Shown piece by piece: positions 36,229 to 48,850 of a stretch of DNA of 64,000 bases. The notes beneath the pieces are model-generated. The model saw only the letters and a program-made list of their open reading frames with translations, made no database searches and was not told the origin of the DNA. Origin of the DNA: Ophiura sarsii (lineage: Eukaryota > Echinodermata > Ophiuroidea > Amphilepidida > Ophiuridae); the NCBI GenBank assembly GCA_035610835.1, contig CM069452.1, positions 6,786,171 through 6,850,170 of the forward strand. Direction: 5' to 3'. Position 1 is the stretch's first letter; each line of letters opens with the position of its first letter. The translations under genes were made by a program, and so were the position numbers.

Positions 36229-36400
36229 ATCATCAATCACCTCTCAGAACTCTGTTCACAAAATCAACGGATGCTTTAAGTTTGGAGATCTGACAAGCCA
36301 GATATATTGCAAAATGATTGCTTGACAAATCTGAAAACTTTTGAGTCAACATTAACTTTGGTACTGCTACAAGCCAACTCAAAATGTGGTGAATTAAGAT

Positions 36401-36406
36401 AATAAA
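36401..36406 (+). terminator. RPS6: RPS6 polyadenylation signal AATAAA
   Basis: AATAAA lies 173 bases past the stop codon and is followed about 45 bases later by a T/GT-rich tract (CTTTTTTTTGTGTTCTG), as expected of an animal poly(A) site. Cleavage is inferred near 36420-36430. Confidence 0.65.
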
Positions 36407-36794
36407 AGCCCATGATTTGGTGAAGATGTACAATCCATTTTGTTGATATCTTTTTTTTGTGTTCTGAACTTCTGGTGACATGAAAGTATCATTGGTAATG
36501 GTATAATAGAAACAAGTCTGTGATTAAAGAAAGGGTGCAGGATTATCTTTACTTCAGGTTCTTTTCACCAACTCTATCCACCCAATGTCAATAAGAAAAC
36601 AAATAATTGTCTATCAAAGCGTCATGATTTAAGCTCTCACATTCATCCAAAGGTTGAACATGATCTTGCGATATACTGCATTCCAAAACAACAACAACAT
36701 GGGACCCAGGTAGCATTTAACCCCTGATTGTGAGTGAATGACCCCAACTTACGGACATGTAGCCTATGGTTTTACCTGCAACTTTTGGGCCTTT

Positions 36795-37045
36795 AGGGAA
36801 GTATCAACCCTCTAGGAATTTTATCAAACTTATTAATGTACAAAGTATACAATTTTTTTAATGAAATGAGTCGGAGAATACATTTTTGGTATCAAATTTC
36901 ACACAAAAATCACTTTTTTGGCGCCAAATTTGTTCAGACAACCTAACAAAATATTGACTAAAAACAAAATGTTGACACTCTTTGGTCAATAATTTCAAAA
37001 CAAAAAGAAGTTTGAATTTTAATAAACGTTATAACAATACCTTAT
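36795..37045. repeat. Dispersed repeat, copy 1
   Basis: It contains GGGAAGTATCAACCC, GTACAAAGTATACAATTTTT, AATGAGTCGGAGAATA, AAATCACTTTTTTGGCGCCA and ACAACCTAACAAAA. The same words occur in reverse orientation at 43190-43530. Low coding potential; family unknown. Confidence 0.75.
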
Positions 37046-38253
37046 GTGGTACTAAATTTGTGTGAAAAAATGAAGTAAATATCATTTTCCTTTGCCTTTA
37101 AATTGGTGAACCTTTTTACCAGGGCACCCATTTCACGCAAGATCGCAAAATGTGTCTCGTTCAAATTTGAAAACTTATGTAATTGGAATTTAATGCATCA
37201 TTTCTTGTTTACATGCGCGTTATAGCATATCAGTTTACCCTACCCATGCTATGAATCCCTTGTTCTAAAAAAGGGTGCACGTGTTTACCCAACTTGTTGA
37301 CCATGAAGTTCTAACATTTTGTGTAAGATCTTTACACATATTGAACGACTAAACACCCGGCTTTCAGATGCTGCTTATTTCATCTGATTCGGATTTGTCA
37401 ATCCTGAGATATGGACAATTAACTAGAGCTACCCAGAATCGATGTTGTGCCACTTTACAGTTTCAAATGTTTACTCCTAAGATACAACTTCCACTTGTCC
37501 CTTCACCAGTGTTATGCAAAATAACATTTTTGTATTGAGATTGAATAGGTTTAAATAATAGAATGAGTGCCTGTGTATCCAAGCAGAACTGAATATGAAG
37601 ATGTTTGTTACATGATTCGAACCAGTCCTTTTAACGTGGTTTCACAAAATGTTTATTGGGCCTACATTTTAAAAACAAGACAGACGTCCATATGGCTGGG
37701 TGCGGCCTCAATTTTCATTAGAAGAGGGTGTTCATGGTCTTAAAATATCATGAAACGAAACGTCCAGTACTAGATAGAAGTCACCAGAGAGTTTGCTATT
37801 CATTTCCCAAACACTCACGTACCATCTAGGAATACATCTACAAAGGAGTATTGGAAATACTTGGTAGATGGTACCCCGGGGATGGTACATGCACCAATAT
37901 GAATAAAGAACATTCTGGAAGACTATAAGATATGAAAAGTGGCAGGACACAGTAACACATTGATAACGTGCGGCGTGCACTTCAGAGGGATCCCAGAATA
38001 ACTGCTCGTAGAAATCCCTTACCACATATTCCAAGGACATCATTTTTGTTCCTCAGCCTCTTAAAACAGTTCTGGTCAAATGCCCACCCCAATGTTTCAA
38101 GACGATTGATGCCCATGGATAGACCAATGTTAGTATCGTTTTGACGCTCATAATCATTCTTTCTGTAAAAGTGGCACAACGTCGATTTTGGGTAGCTTTG
38201 ATAAACTGGGTATATCTCAGGATTGAAAAATCCAAATAAGATAAAATAAACAG

Positions 38254-38339
38254 CAGGGGTGTACTTTCGGCGCGAATCCGCGAATCGATTCGCGTAAAAT
38301 CACTACCGCGCGAATCCAGGTGGATTCTCGCCAAAAAAA

Positions 38340-38373
<34 letters not shown>

Positions 38374-38729
38374 GATTTTTTTTAAAAAAAATGTATAACT
38401 TTTTTGTCTTCTTTTTAAGTCCAAAACAGGACCTGGGATGATGGACATTTGACCCTTAGTCAACAAACATGCCGAATTTGGAAGTAATGCAAGCTTATAG
38501 CCTTATTCTTGATATTATTTTAATTAATTTTAAGAAGGGTTTGATTCAATTTGTGTACTATTATTTTTTTTAAGTATACAATAGTGCAATAAATGTTTAA
38601 AATGCGGAATTTAAATTCAGTAAAAAGGATTCTCGCAAAAATATTCTGCGAGAATCCATGGATTCTCGCAAAATTCCTCTGCGAGAATCCATTTGGATTC
38701 TCGCAGGATGTCGCGAAAGTACACCCCTG
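38254..38729. mobile_element. hAT-like MITE with CAGGGGTGTACTTTCG ends
   Basis: Inverted ends CAGGGGTGTACTTTCG and CGAAAGTACACCCCTG. The subterminal parts contain several GAATCC / GGATTCTCGC words in both directions. CAGGGGTG is a typical hAT terminus, but I could not see a clean 8-bp target duplication. The centre holds (AT)n, poly-T and other low-complexity sequence. Confidence 0.75.
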
Positions 38730-38880
38730 AACGGCATCTGAAAGCTGAGTGTTTTTCCTTTTAGTGTGTATAAATATATTACACCAAACGTTGTGACACC
38801 CTGTATTGCAGTGTTTTTGACTCCCCCTGTATAACCATGATATGCTGATGTGGTCCTCTTTTCCAACAAAATCACATCCA

Positions 38881-39599
38881 TAGCAATTGTTTTGGTGCAT
38901 AGCCACATGGTTGAGAACATGGGCAGCCGCCAGCCGGAGGTCTCATTCAAAATGTGCCAAATTAGCCATTATTTTGCGCTCGAAAGAGCAACTCTTGTCG
39001 TTTATTCAATCATGGTTCAATGAAGTGTTACATTGACAACTTCAGTGTTGCGTCAAAGAAGATTTCTTGATGCACACCAGGGTGCTTCACTTTCATCACA
39101 TGACCACTGATTTCTGTCACCAGTGTCTACTGGTTCCCATCGACATTACAATGCAAGAAAATGCTTATAAAGTTGTTAAATGAGGGTCTTTAAGAAAATC
39201 CTGTTGCAAGTAATATGATTGATGTGTCTTTAATACAGTCCTCTCTCGATTTTCTTAAAGACCTTATATTTTTATAAATACAAGTTTTAGTTGGGATTCA
39301 ACTTCTTTCATATTTGTGGCCAAGTTTACCCTATCTGCACTGTGTATTACTATGGTAGAGGTCAGACGTCCTCCAGCTGTTAATTACTTTAACACATGTA
39401 TGGCACTATTTGTTTCGGTGATAAGCCCTGCTGGTACTGTAGGGGCGCTAAGCATTATGGGGTACATCAAGAAATCTTCTTTGATGTTGCGTGATGCTCT
39501 ATTGACTTTTGTGCACAAAATTATGCATTTGGCACATTGAAACTGAGACCACCCCATATTATCAAGGAAGTGGCCGAGTATTGAAACGAGTTATTGCTA
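38881..39599. mobile_element. Foldback family member 1
   Basis: The left arm (TAGCAATTGTTTTGGTGCAT AGCCAC... GGTCTCATTCAAAATGTG... CAAAGAAGATTTCTTGATG) is complementary to the right arm (CATCAAGAAATCTTC... GGCACATTGAAACTGAGACC... GTGGCC... ATTGCTA). Related foldbacks lie at 44004-44402 and 44466-44859. Confidence 0.7.
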
Positions 39600-40667
39600 C
39601 AAATGGGTTACTACTATAGTAGATTCATAAACTCTGGCGCATCGGTATCGATTTTGGACCTCGTCCATTGGGCGTTAGAGGAACCCATTTTGACCAATGA
39701 TGAAACAGCGGTACTTTTATAGATGTTATTATTATGATTATTTACGCTCCAATATCAAATGCTATTCATGATAGTGTGGCTTTATGAATAGGGCTGATCA
39801 TAATAGCTTTACAATCACGACAACCAAAAACTTAATCCAGCAGCTTCAAATGTGTTCCCTTTGGAAGCGGTTACCACAATAAAAACAAATCGACCATCAT
39901 CGACCGTATACAGGTTTCGAAAGAAAAATATTATGTATGTCATTTTACCTATTCATAATTTAGTGGATACTTTTTATTATTTTCCGTTTTATTGTGCACT
40001 TGGAATAAAGGAAACATTAAAATGAAAATAACAGTTCTACATATTAATTTGCGAGAAAAAACCGGGAAATATTTCAATAATCATTTTTTTATATACCGTA
40101 CAAAACCATTTGTCCTAATTAAATGGAAAAACAGTTATATCAACCAAGATACGGATTATAAACGTTACTTTATGGCTATGAGACCACCTGAACCTTTATC
40201 AATTTATCTGAATAACAATACATTTCTTTATCGTTAGCCGATAATCCAACCGCAAGTTCCCTGTCACTAGGTATATAGGGCCTACATAGTGGTGACTACA
40301 TCACGCACACGAAGACACGGTATTAACCTTGCATATTACGATTAAATTCGAGTGTCTCTCCCTCTTTTGCTTCTATTACCTCTTTACTGAAATGGCAAAT
40401 CGCTAAAATCGGCCAATGTCTGCGAATCGACTATAGATATCTGCTTTCAATTGATATGTAACACACACTATGAATTATATAAACCAGGCTTTCTCAACTA
40501 GATTTACTGATGCGCCACATTTTAGTAACCAACTTGTTGAAGCTCCACTTGGTCATATTTTTTAGAATTTACAATGGCAAAATTCCCTTCACAAAGTATT
40601 CACATATTATATATGAAGAGGTATTTTGCAAAAGGGCTATGGTGCATTTTTTCAAAAAATGAGTTTG

Positions 40668-40930
40668 ATATAGAAATGTATAGGGAAAAATCATGTTTCA
40701 AGGAAACAAAGTCATTTTTTTCAAAAAGACCTACATCTCATTGTAAACAGCCATTGAAAATTGTTGTTTTGTTGCAAAAGGGTCTGTATCCAGAATTATA
40801 TCGGGATACAGGCCCTTTTGCAACAAAACAACAACTTCAATGGCTGTTTACAATGAAATGTAGGTATTTTTGAAAAAAATGACTTTATTTCCTTGAAACA
40901 TATGATTGTGACCTATACATTTCAATATAA
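40668..40930. repeat. Inverted repeat within the composite element
   Basis: Arms of about 125 bp (AAATGTATAGG, CATGTTTCAAGGAAA, AAAGTCATTTTT, CCATTGAA, TTGTTTTGTTGCAAAAGG) fold about a centre near 40799. It is an imperfect hairpin, not coding; the 99-residue ORF across it is an artefact of the palindrome. Confidence 0.8.
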
Positions 40931-41639
40931 AACTTATTTATTTTCAATGATTAAAATAAATGATTTTTTGTGTGTGGTATTTTTTCTTTATGTACAAACA
41001 GATGGAGTTTTGTTGCAAAAGGGCCTACATCCAAATTTTCAAAAAATGTAAACATGATTTAAAAATAAAAATAAAACTAGCACATTTAAGGGCAGTGTCA
41101 ACCCGGCACTTTTTTCAAAAATTGAATTTCATATTTCTCTATTATTTTATACTTTTATATGTATTCTATCATTACCATCATAAGTTACTAATCGGAAGCG
41201 ATTATTTCCCGTTCTTTTGGGTGATTTAAAATTGTTGTTTTGGTAAGTTTGAGCCAGGAAAAGGCGCATGGTTATTTGGCGGGAATTTAAGCGGAGTTCC
41301 GCGCTTTTCAAATGCTGCGACAGCTGTTCGATCATTGCGTCGCGCGCTGAAACTTCCCGCGCGTAATACTAGACGCGCCGCTTAATATCCGCGACATAGA
41401 CGCGAAAAACAAAAGAGCGCAAAACAATGTCTAAAAATAGGGACAGCGGTCCCAAATAGGTCGTCCGTTTATAGGGTAGATTAAAAACAAGGTGGATCTC
41501 AAACCACAGGCATCTAGAAAGAAAGAGGTTAGACCACTAGCGGATCCAGGATATAAAAAATAAAATAAACATCCTTGAGTTTGGTTGCAATTGTACTTCA
41601 CCTGTTTAAATGTAATTAATTTTACATATGCAGCTAATT

Positions 41640-42605
41640 TTACATCTTGACCTCATATGACCTTTGACCTTGGTATGTGACCTTTGACCTAATTAACATA
41701 TGAATGTTTCCATGTTGCATCCGTGACCCAAGTTTGGTTGCAATTGGTCATTGTATGGAAAAATGAACAAGAGACAAAAAAAAAATGAACAAGAGACAAA
41801 AAAAAAGTGTACTAATTTTTACATCTTGACCTCAGATGACCTTTGACCTTTCTATGCGACCTTTGACCTCATTAACATGCGGGTGTCCATGTTGTATCTA
41901 TGACTGAAGTTTGGTTGCAATTGGTCATTGTATGGAAAAGAAATGGAAAAATGTAATCAATTTTACATATGCAGCCATTTCTACATTTACATCTTGACCT
42001 CAGATGACCTTTGACCTTGGTATGTGACCTTTGACCTCATTAACATATGAAGGTTTCCATGTTGTATCTATGACCAAAGTTAGGTTACAATTGGTCATTG
42101 TATGGAAAAGAAATGGACAAATGTAATCAATTCTACATATGCAGCTTGACCTCGGATGACCTTTGACCTTGGTATGTGACCTTTGACCTCATTAACATAT
42201 GAAGGTTCCCATGTTGCATCTATGACCGAAGTTTGATTGCAATTGGACATTGTATGGAAAAGAAATGGAAAAATGTAATCAATTTTACATATGCAGCCAT
42301 TTCTACATTTACATCTTGACCTCAGATGACCTTTGACCTTGGTATGTGACCTTTGACCTCATTAACATATGAAGGTTTCCATGTTGTATCTATGACCAAA
42401 GTTTGGTTACAATTGGTCATTGTATGGAAAAGAAATGAACAAATGTAATCAATTTTACATATGCAGCCACTTTTACATATACATCTTGACCTTGGATGAC
42501 CTTTGACCTTGGTATGTGACCTTTGACCTCATTAACATATGAAGGTTCCCATGTTGCATCTATGACCGAAGTTTGATTGCAATTGGACATTGTATGGAAA
42601 AGAAA
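41640..42605. repeat. Six-unit satellite with paired DR1 nuclear-receptor motifs
   Basis: Six tandem units of about 152-179 bp. Each carries two copies of TGACCTTTGACCT, the exact complement of AGGTCA-A-AGGTCA (DR1), starting 20 bp apart: 41658/41678, 41837/41857, 42005/42025, 42157/42177, 42327/42347 and 42497/42517. Eleven of twelve are perfect; the copy at 41857 starts CGACCT. DR1 is the known binding site of RXR heterodimers, HNF4 and COUP-TF. Each unit continues with CATTAACATATGAAGGTT and CAATTGGTCATTGTATGG. Whether it binds anything is unknown. Confidence 0.9.
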
Positions 42606-42670
42606 TGGACAAAACAAAAAGTGTATACCAAATTGTAACAAAAAGTGTATACCAAAAAGTGTATACCAAA

Positions 42671-42725
42671 TTGTTGACACACACACACCCCACACACACA
42701 GACTACACACACAGACTACACACGA
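42671..42725. repeat. CA-rich microsatellite
   Basis: Interrupted (CA)n with CAGACTA units, directly after three AAAAGTGTATACCA words that close the satellite. Confidence 0.8.
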
Positions 42726-43189
42726 AGGATGCTGCCATAAGGTCTCTTCCTACGGACGACCTAAAAATGTAAACAAAGGCCAATCTTACGATCATTTAAA
42801 TTTCAGTTTTCTTCCAATTTCTTCACATTGTGACAATATAAATTGAATCTGATAGTTTATTATGATTGTTCATAATAGTATACTCGCTTTTTAGGTCACA
42901 CGCCCCTGTATTCCGTGAACATTTAGCTTTAAATGGTGGAAAATGTCAATATTTTTTACTAAATCGCTGTTTTCTAGAAGTTCAAATTTGAAGGAATTTT
43001 ACGATTTTTCAGACAGCATAACTAAAAAGAGATCAAACTATCAGGTAAGATTTTACTACCATTGTGTAGAGGACTTTCAGCGCTAGGAGGCAATTTTTTA
43101 TTTTTTCGATTATGGATTTTAAACTCGAGATATGCATCCAAAAAGTGCCAAAAATGTGATTTTTGAGATAAAAATCTCATTGTTGGCAC

Positions 43190-43530
43190 TTTTTGGTCAA
43201 TATTTTCAAAACTAAATATTTGTAAGCAAAAAAAAAAAAGGGCTTCCTAGATAATTGACTTTAGATGATTTTGGTGAAATATTGAAATTTTTAATCAAAA
43301 ACTGGTTTTGTTAGGTTGCCTGAAAATTTTTGGCGCCAAAAAAGTGATTTTTGGGCAAAAATGTAGAAATCACTTTTTTGGGGGAAATTTAATACCAAAT
43401 ATAGATTCTCCGACTCATTTCATTTGAAAAATTGTATACTTTTATGTACATTACATTATTAGTTTAAAAGTTACAGTGCTTGATAAATTTCATATATTTA
43501 GGGTTGACACTTCCCTTAAAATTTATATCA
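43190..43530. repeat. Dispersed repeat, copy 2 (inverted relative to 36795-37045)
   Basis: Reverse complement of copy 1: TTTTGTTAGGTTGCCTGAA, TGGCGCCAAAAAAGTGATTT, CTCCGACTCATTTCATT, AATTGTATACTTTTATGTAC and AGGGTTGACACTTCCC. It lies in the right part of the composite element. Confidence 0.75.
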
Positions 43531-44003
43531 ATTTCAATTAGTATGTAGTGTACCTCTTTCATAATCCATTCAGTTTTTCAATTGCTCAACTTGAATATTT
43601 AGAAACAGTTTTTTGACTTTTTCTCAATAAGAGCCAAAGTGGATGTAGGCCCTTTTGCAAAATACCTCTTAATATGTAGGCAACATGATAACTTATATTA
43701 CTCTTTTGAGGGCACATGCGCGCTGTGCGCGCGAAAAATTGCTGTCTTTATACATCTGACCGTCATAGGCCTATGAAATCTGGCTATATCATGATATGAT
43801 TTATTTTTAAAACAAATTTTAACCACTCTCGCGCCACTTAGGATGCCTTGATGCGCCACATGAGAATGCCTGATATAAACTGATCAAAAAAAGATCGGAT
43901 TTTTTTTTTTAAATCAATTTGTCAAATATTTCGTGATTATATTGATATTGTGTTTCATACCAATGAAAAGCTGATGTGTTCTTTTTTCCAACAATACCTT
44001 ATT

Positions 44004-44402
44004 GTAGCAATTCCTTGTGTTGGTGCTTAGCTACCTGCTTGTGAATGTGGGGAGGTCTCATTCAAAATGTGCCAAATTCGCCAACACTTACGTGCTCAAA
44101 AGAACAACTCTTCATTGAACTGTTACATTGACAGCTGCACTGTGAAATGTTGTTTAAAACTTTTAAACAATTGGTGTTGTTCAAGTACCCTGCTAAGACG
44201 AATGTTTAAATAGGCACAACTTGCAGAGTACTTGAAGAACCCCTGTTGTTTAAAACTGTAACCACATTTTTGCTGCTGTAGAGAGATGCTCTATTGACTT
44301 TTGAAGGACACATAAGACTAGTGATGATTTTGGTATTCAGATTGAGACCTCCCCATAATATTCTCAAGGATGTGGCTGAGCTCTGAAACAAGTCATTGCT
44401 AC
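44004..44402. mobile_element. Foldback family member 2
   Basis: Inverted ends GTAGCAATTCCTTG... TTAGCTACC... GGGGAGGTCTCATTCAAAAT and their complement ...GAGACCTCCCCATA... GTGGCTGAGC... CATTGCTAC. Related to 38881-39599. Confidence 0.75.
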
Positions 44403-44465
44403 AAATCTGGAAAGATGAACACATCAGCCTTTAATTGATATGCAAGACACTATGAACATGTCCCG

Positions 44466-44859
44466 GGCTCAGCAACGTGCTTGAGAATATGGGGAGGTTT
44501 TCATTTGAATGTGCGCGGCCAAAATCATCGCTATTTTGTCCGTAAAAGTCAAAAGAGCATCTCTCTACAACACAGCAAAACTTATGTTTAACAGTTTTAA
44601 ACAATGGGGGTTCTTCAAGTATTCTGCTTAAACAAGTTTTGCATATCTAACAATGTTTGAGCATGATACTTGAACAATAGCAGTTGTTAAAATAATTTGA
44701 ACAACGTTTTTACACTGTTAGCTCTCAATGTAACATTTCATTGAACAGATGACAGAGTTGTTCTTTTGAGCACGAAATAGTGGTGAATTTGGCACATTTT
44801 GAATTAGACCTCCACTCATTCACAAGCAGGTGGCTAAGCACTGAAACAAGTGATTGCTA
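44466..44859. mobile_element. Foldback family member 3 (left end truncated)
   Basis: It begins CTCAGCAACGTGCTTGAGAA and ends GTGGCTAAGCACTGAAACAA GTGATTGCTA. The inner blocks (GTTTAAAA, TTCAAGTA, ACACTGTTA) are arranged as in member 2, which lies only about 60 bp away. Confidence 0.65.
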
Positions 44860-45388
44860 TGAATGAGGTATCGTTTAAAAGAGGAACACATAAGCTTTTC
44901 ATTGATATAAAACACAATATGAATATATCACAAAATATTTGAAAAATTGGCGTTTGAAAACAAATTTCTGAACTTTTCTGAGCAGTTTATATGGATCACA
45001 AAACATCCGGACAATAGGTGATTGAAAATATAATCCCAACATTTTTGAGGAGTTTAATTCTCAGAAGCTTACTACTTAAAAACAGACTGAAAATTAATGT
45101 ACCAAATGAATTCACCAAACAAGATACTCAAAGAAATAGACAATTACGAAAATACCCTTTGCAACAGTTTTAATGCGGTAAATAATGTTAGTTAACATGT
45201 TATCAATTTTACGATAGTATTGTCTTAAAATTTTAAATTATTTAATTTAATCAACCCAAACAATATTAGCAAGTATTTCTATCTGTAAAGATGGGAACAA
45301 GAACCACTTTTACACCAGCTTTGGTTGTGCAGCATGCTTGTCAAAATGGCCTGTCATTTACTTGAGCGCTATACGGTATACCATGGTG

Positions 45389-45732
45389 CAGGGATAGCAC
45401 TGGATCTAAAATGTGAGAGGTCCCATGACATTTTTCAGGACCCCGTAGGACTTCAAAAAACAAATTTAAGGGGTCCCCCAAGAAATTGAGGGGTCCTGAA
45501 GTTTGGGTATTTGAAAATTTACTTTTTTACGGACAGTTTTAGTGAATTTATATTGTGAGCAAAGGATGGATATGTAATTTACAGAATTTCTTACGGTTTC
45601 CATTTCCATACATCGTCAAATTTAAGGGGTCCCTTCAATTTTGATCGGGACCTGCAAGTCTTTCCAATTTGAAACCTGACGTGTCACTTCAAGAAAGTGA
45701 GAGGTCTAGGACGCGTCAGAATTCGACCCCTG
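45389..45732. mobile_element. 344-bp hAT-like MITE with 8-bp target duplication
   Basis: It begins CAGGGATAGCACTGGATCT and ends AGAATTCGACCCCTG. The ends are imperfect inverted repeats, and GTGAGAGGTC recurs near both. Directly flanking it is an exact 8-bp direct repeat, CCATGGTG (45381-45388 and 45733-45740), the hallmark of hAT insertion. Confidence 0.85.
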
Positions 45733-46916
45733 CCATGGTGTGTGGATACAATTAAAATGTTTCAACAACTCCAACAGTTCTGCATGATAAAACCTGGATA
45801 ATTCAAATTGGCAGGTATGTAATCAAAAATATCTCAATTCAAGAAATTAAAACAGAAATTGATAATCTTTAATATCCCATCAAGCAAAATGTTGGTATAG
45901 GTATTTTGTTTTTGTTGACATCAGTCATTAAAAGTCATGTTTTGTGGACGAATGCCAGGGAGCTTGTGAAAGGTTATGACAGGTGGGAGGCTGGAGCTTT
46001 GAACCCCCTTGCCTATTTATAAAAATTGGTCTCAATGTTTAAGGTTTCCTTGCAAACAGTGGACCTGTCACATTTACAATGCAAATTGCAAAAATGGTTC
46101 CACAATGGGAAACGGAATCAATGTTTAGGATCACTTGTTGAAAAACTGGTGCAAAAGCTAACTGATTTGGGTGACAAAATTGAAAATTCATATACCTCCC
46201 TCTTGAAGACTATTTCAAGCAATTCCAAAATACTTCAGAAATGACCCATTATAGTCACATTTTGTTGATGTGGGTACAACAAATGTTGAGAAAACAATTC
46301 CGGCAAATTATATACTATCTTCTTACAGATAAACATTTTTTACATGACGACAACAAGTAATTGCTGTCAACTATTCTCAATACAGTGAGATGGCCAGGAT
46401 TTCAAACAGAGAAACATGTACCCCATGTAACAATTTACACCTTTTCCTACTGCAATAATTGCCTTATTCACCGTCAAATCCTTCAAACCCAAGAAACTGT
46501 AACATTTCAGTGTTAATAATACGCAATATAAGTAATAATTATAAATAATAACGGCTAAGGAAAACATATAATTTGTAATAGCAGCATCATCAATACTATT
46601 TTGTCTTACAAATAAACCCCACCTCACATAAACAATCAAAATGAATAGGTTAACAGGTCATGTGACTTATTTTGTACAGAAAATCACATGAAAATTGCAT
46701 CATTAAAATAATACAAAAGATATACAAATATAACACACTATTTTGATTAGACAGTTTGGGTACATTGTTCCTGGCACCGATGGATCAATTAAGTGATTAA
46801 ATAAAAAATGAACAAAAAAATAAAACTAACAAATATTACTCATGTTATTGGTGCAGGATTGTCTAGGTTTAGATTGAAATTTTGGTTTTAGTCTGATTAG
46901 TACCACTTAAAGGGAC

Positions 46917-47313
46917 ACTAAGAGATGTGTTGGAGGCAGCGCCCTCAATTATGATAAAAAGTGAGATTAGTTTATTTTTATAATTGTATTACATGTATGA
47001 ACTTACACCTCTAAGGATTAAGAAAAATCAGCTCTCTTTGTACAAGAAAACGTCGATTCAAAAAATGCTTATCCTGCGGGACCAGCATTTTACGTCCGAC
47101 AGTATCCCCGTGCAGTACGCGTGATACATAACGCGAACCATATATGCATAGAGGGCGTTTTTCAATAAATAGCGATGATATTGTTTTAATCTAGTTTTGC
47201 TGTGTTTTTTGTTAGTAGAAACAACAATAATGGCGATTTTTAATGTTCATCTTGAATTCTGAAGTAAATTTTTAAACATTTAAACTTTTCAACACCACTT
47301 AATGTCCCTTTAA
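46917..47313. mobile_element. 397-bp TTAA-type MITE
   Basis: TTAA then AGGGACACTAAG at the left; CTTAATGTCCCT then TTAA at the right. These are inverted with one mismatch in twelve, and the TTAA flanks fit piggyBac/Kolobok-type insertion. No ORF. Confidence 0.8.
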
Positions 47314-48595
47314 CCAAGCCTTGTGGCAGTGCAACGACTTCAACTCAAATTGACACAATGTGGTAAAGCCAAAGTATGACATTGACACACATTTGTAGCC
47401 GGGTAAGATATCATTTTCATCGTAATTGCTACTTTCTCCCCAATTTTAGTTCATTCATAGTTAAACTCTCCTAGTTATTTCTATTATGGATAAGTAACAT
47501 TTAACAACCCTCATAACAGAACACATTTAATACAATAAATCTGAAGAAAAAGGCAAGGTTTCCCTTCCATTTTATTAATATCCTCATTTTGCTCACGATT
47601 GTTTGTTTACTTTTTGAACTAAATTGATTTCTTCATTAAAACAACTTACTCTGCCCTACGCTCGAAGCAGACTTTAACAGGTAGATTGGGATGAAAGTTT
47701 ATCTGACAAGGGAAATTGCAGCGAAATAAACATGATTATGATCATGGTAGCTACAATTCCAAACATGTGAACATGCAAATTCTCAGTACAGAGATTGATG
47801 TGCAACTCGAACACAAACTTTGTTCATTAACTTAAACTTCCTAACACCACAGTCATGATAAAACAAGTTCCAAGCTTATATTTGAGACTATAACATAACT
47901 TGACAATACAAATTCCTGTTAACACCTAATAAATTGCAAGGTCCATGGAATCTTTGTATTGACAATACTCTGCTGTATTTTAATGTGCCATAAAATATAG
48001 ATATCTTTTTGTGCAATCTCATTATGAGCCCTCGAGTATACAGAACTACCTTACTTGTGTGGAGAAACCCACATCTCTATAACCACTAGGAAAATTAATT
48101 AGCGCACAGATCATTCCGAGTCTAGGTATTGGTTTTTTGCATTGCAATCTTAATATTGCAGTAGAGAGGAAACCCATACAAAGTAGCTGTATACAAGACT
48201 TGAGTATCACAGTTCTACAACAATATGAATGTATGCTAAATATGACGTCTCAATCACATGATAGATACGCGTCATGATATCGTGCTTGCAACTAACTCTA
48301 AAGTAATGGCATTCATATCCGCATGATCAAAGACGACCGACTGCCTTGGCAAAGAAAGTGCTACTCCTCTGTCACTAGATTGCAACACTAGATTGCAACA
48401 GGGAGAGTATATAATGGGAGAGGAAATTTGAATTGCAAAACTGAAGCCTTCTATCTATATATGGGCATGTGGGCGTGAGTACGCTCGATATAACTCTTTA
48501 AAGGAGGGCGCTATCTTGACAACGCTATGATTGACAGCATGGAAGTCCTTATAAGGGACATTGAGATGCACAATGTAACTCTTAGAATAGGGGCG

Positions 48596-48850
48596 CTATA
48601 GTCGTCGTCAGAATACTTCGGCACTTTTTTCTGTGACAACTGCGTACAGTGTAAACACGGAAGTGCGTTGTAGAACAGCGTCACAACAGCGTTATCTTTG
48701 AGCAGATCGACGCGTCGCGGCCCCTGTAATCCGATTGGCCGCGATTGTATCCGTGGGTCATGAATGTCCCCGCCCACACGCTCATTAACTAGACGCGCAC
48801 ATTGGCGGTTTTAAAAAACTTGTGCTGAAGTATTCTGACGACGACTATAG
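48596..48850. mobile_element. TATAG-family MITE, best copy
   Basis: Ends CTATAGTCGTCGTCAGAATA and TATTCTGACGACGACTATAG are perfect inverted repeats, continuing with TTCGGCAC / GTGCTGAA. The interior is GC-richer than its surroundings. Two diverged relatives lie at 54016-54263 and 63175-63400, both in UPF1 introns. Confidence 0.85.

Larger units (their letters stand above)
40616..43670. mobile_element. Possible 3.06-kb composite element carrying the DR1 satellite
   Basis: Perfect 22-bp inverted ends: AAGAGGTATTTTGCAAAAGG(GC) at 40616-40637 and its complement at 43649-43670. Inside are a foldback (40668-40930), another inward-facing TTGCAAAAGGGCCTACATCC at about 41015, a CpG-rich patch (41285-41420) and the DR1 satellite. 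No transposase. The second internal left end means it may be two nested elements. No clear target duplication was seen. Confidence 0.5.

Noticed and set aside
40574..40873. 99-codon ORF
   Set aside because: Produced by the AT-rich inverted repeat at 40668-40930; the two halves mirror each other in DNA, not in protein.
41285..41420. CpG-rich patch as a promoter or CpG island
   Set aside because: Only about 135 bp, inside a repeat, with no gene starting nearby.
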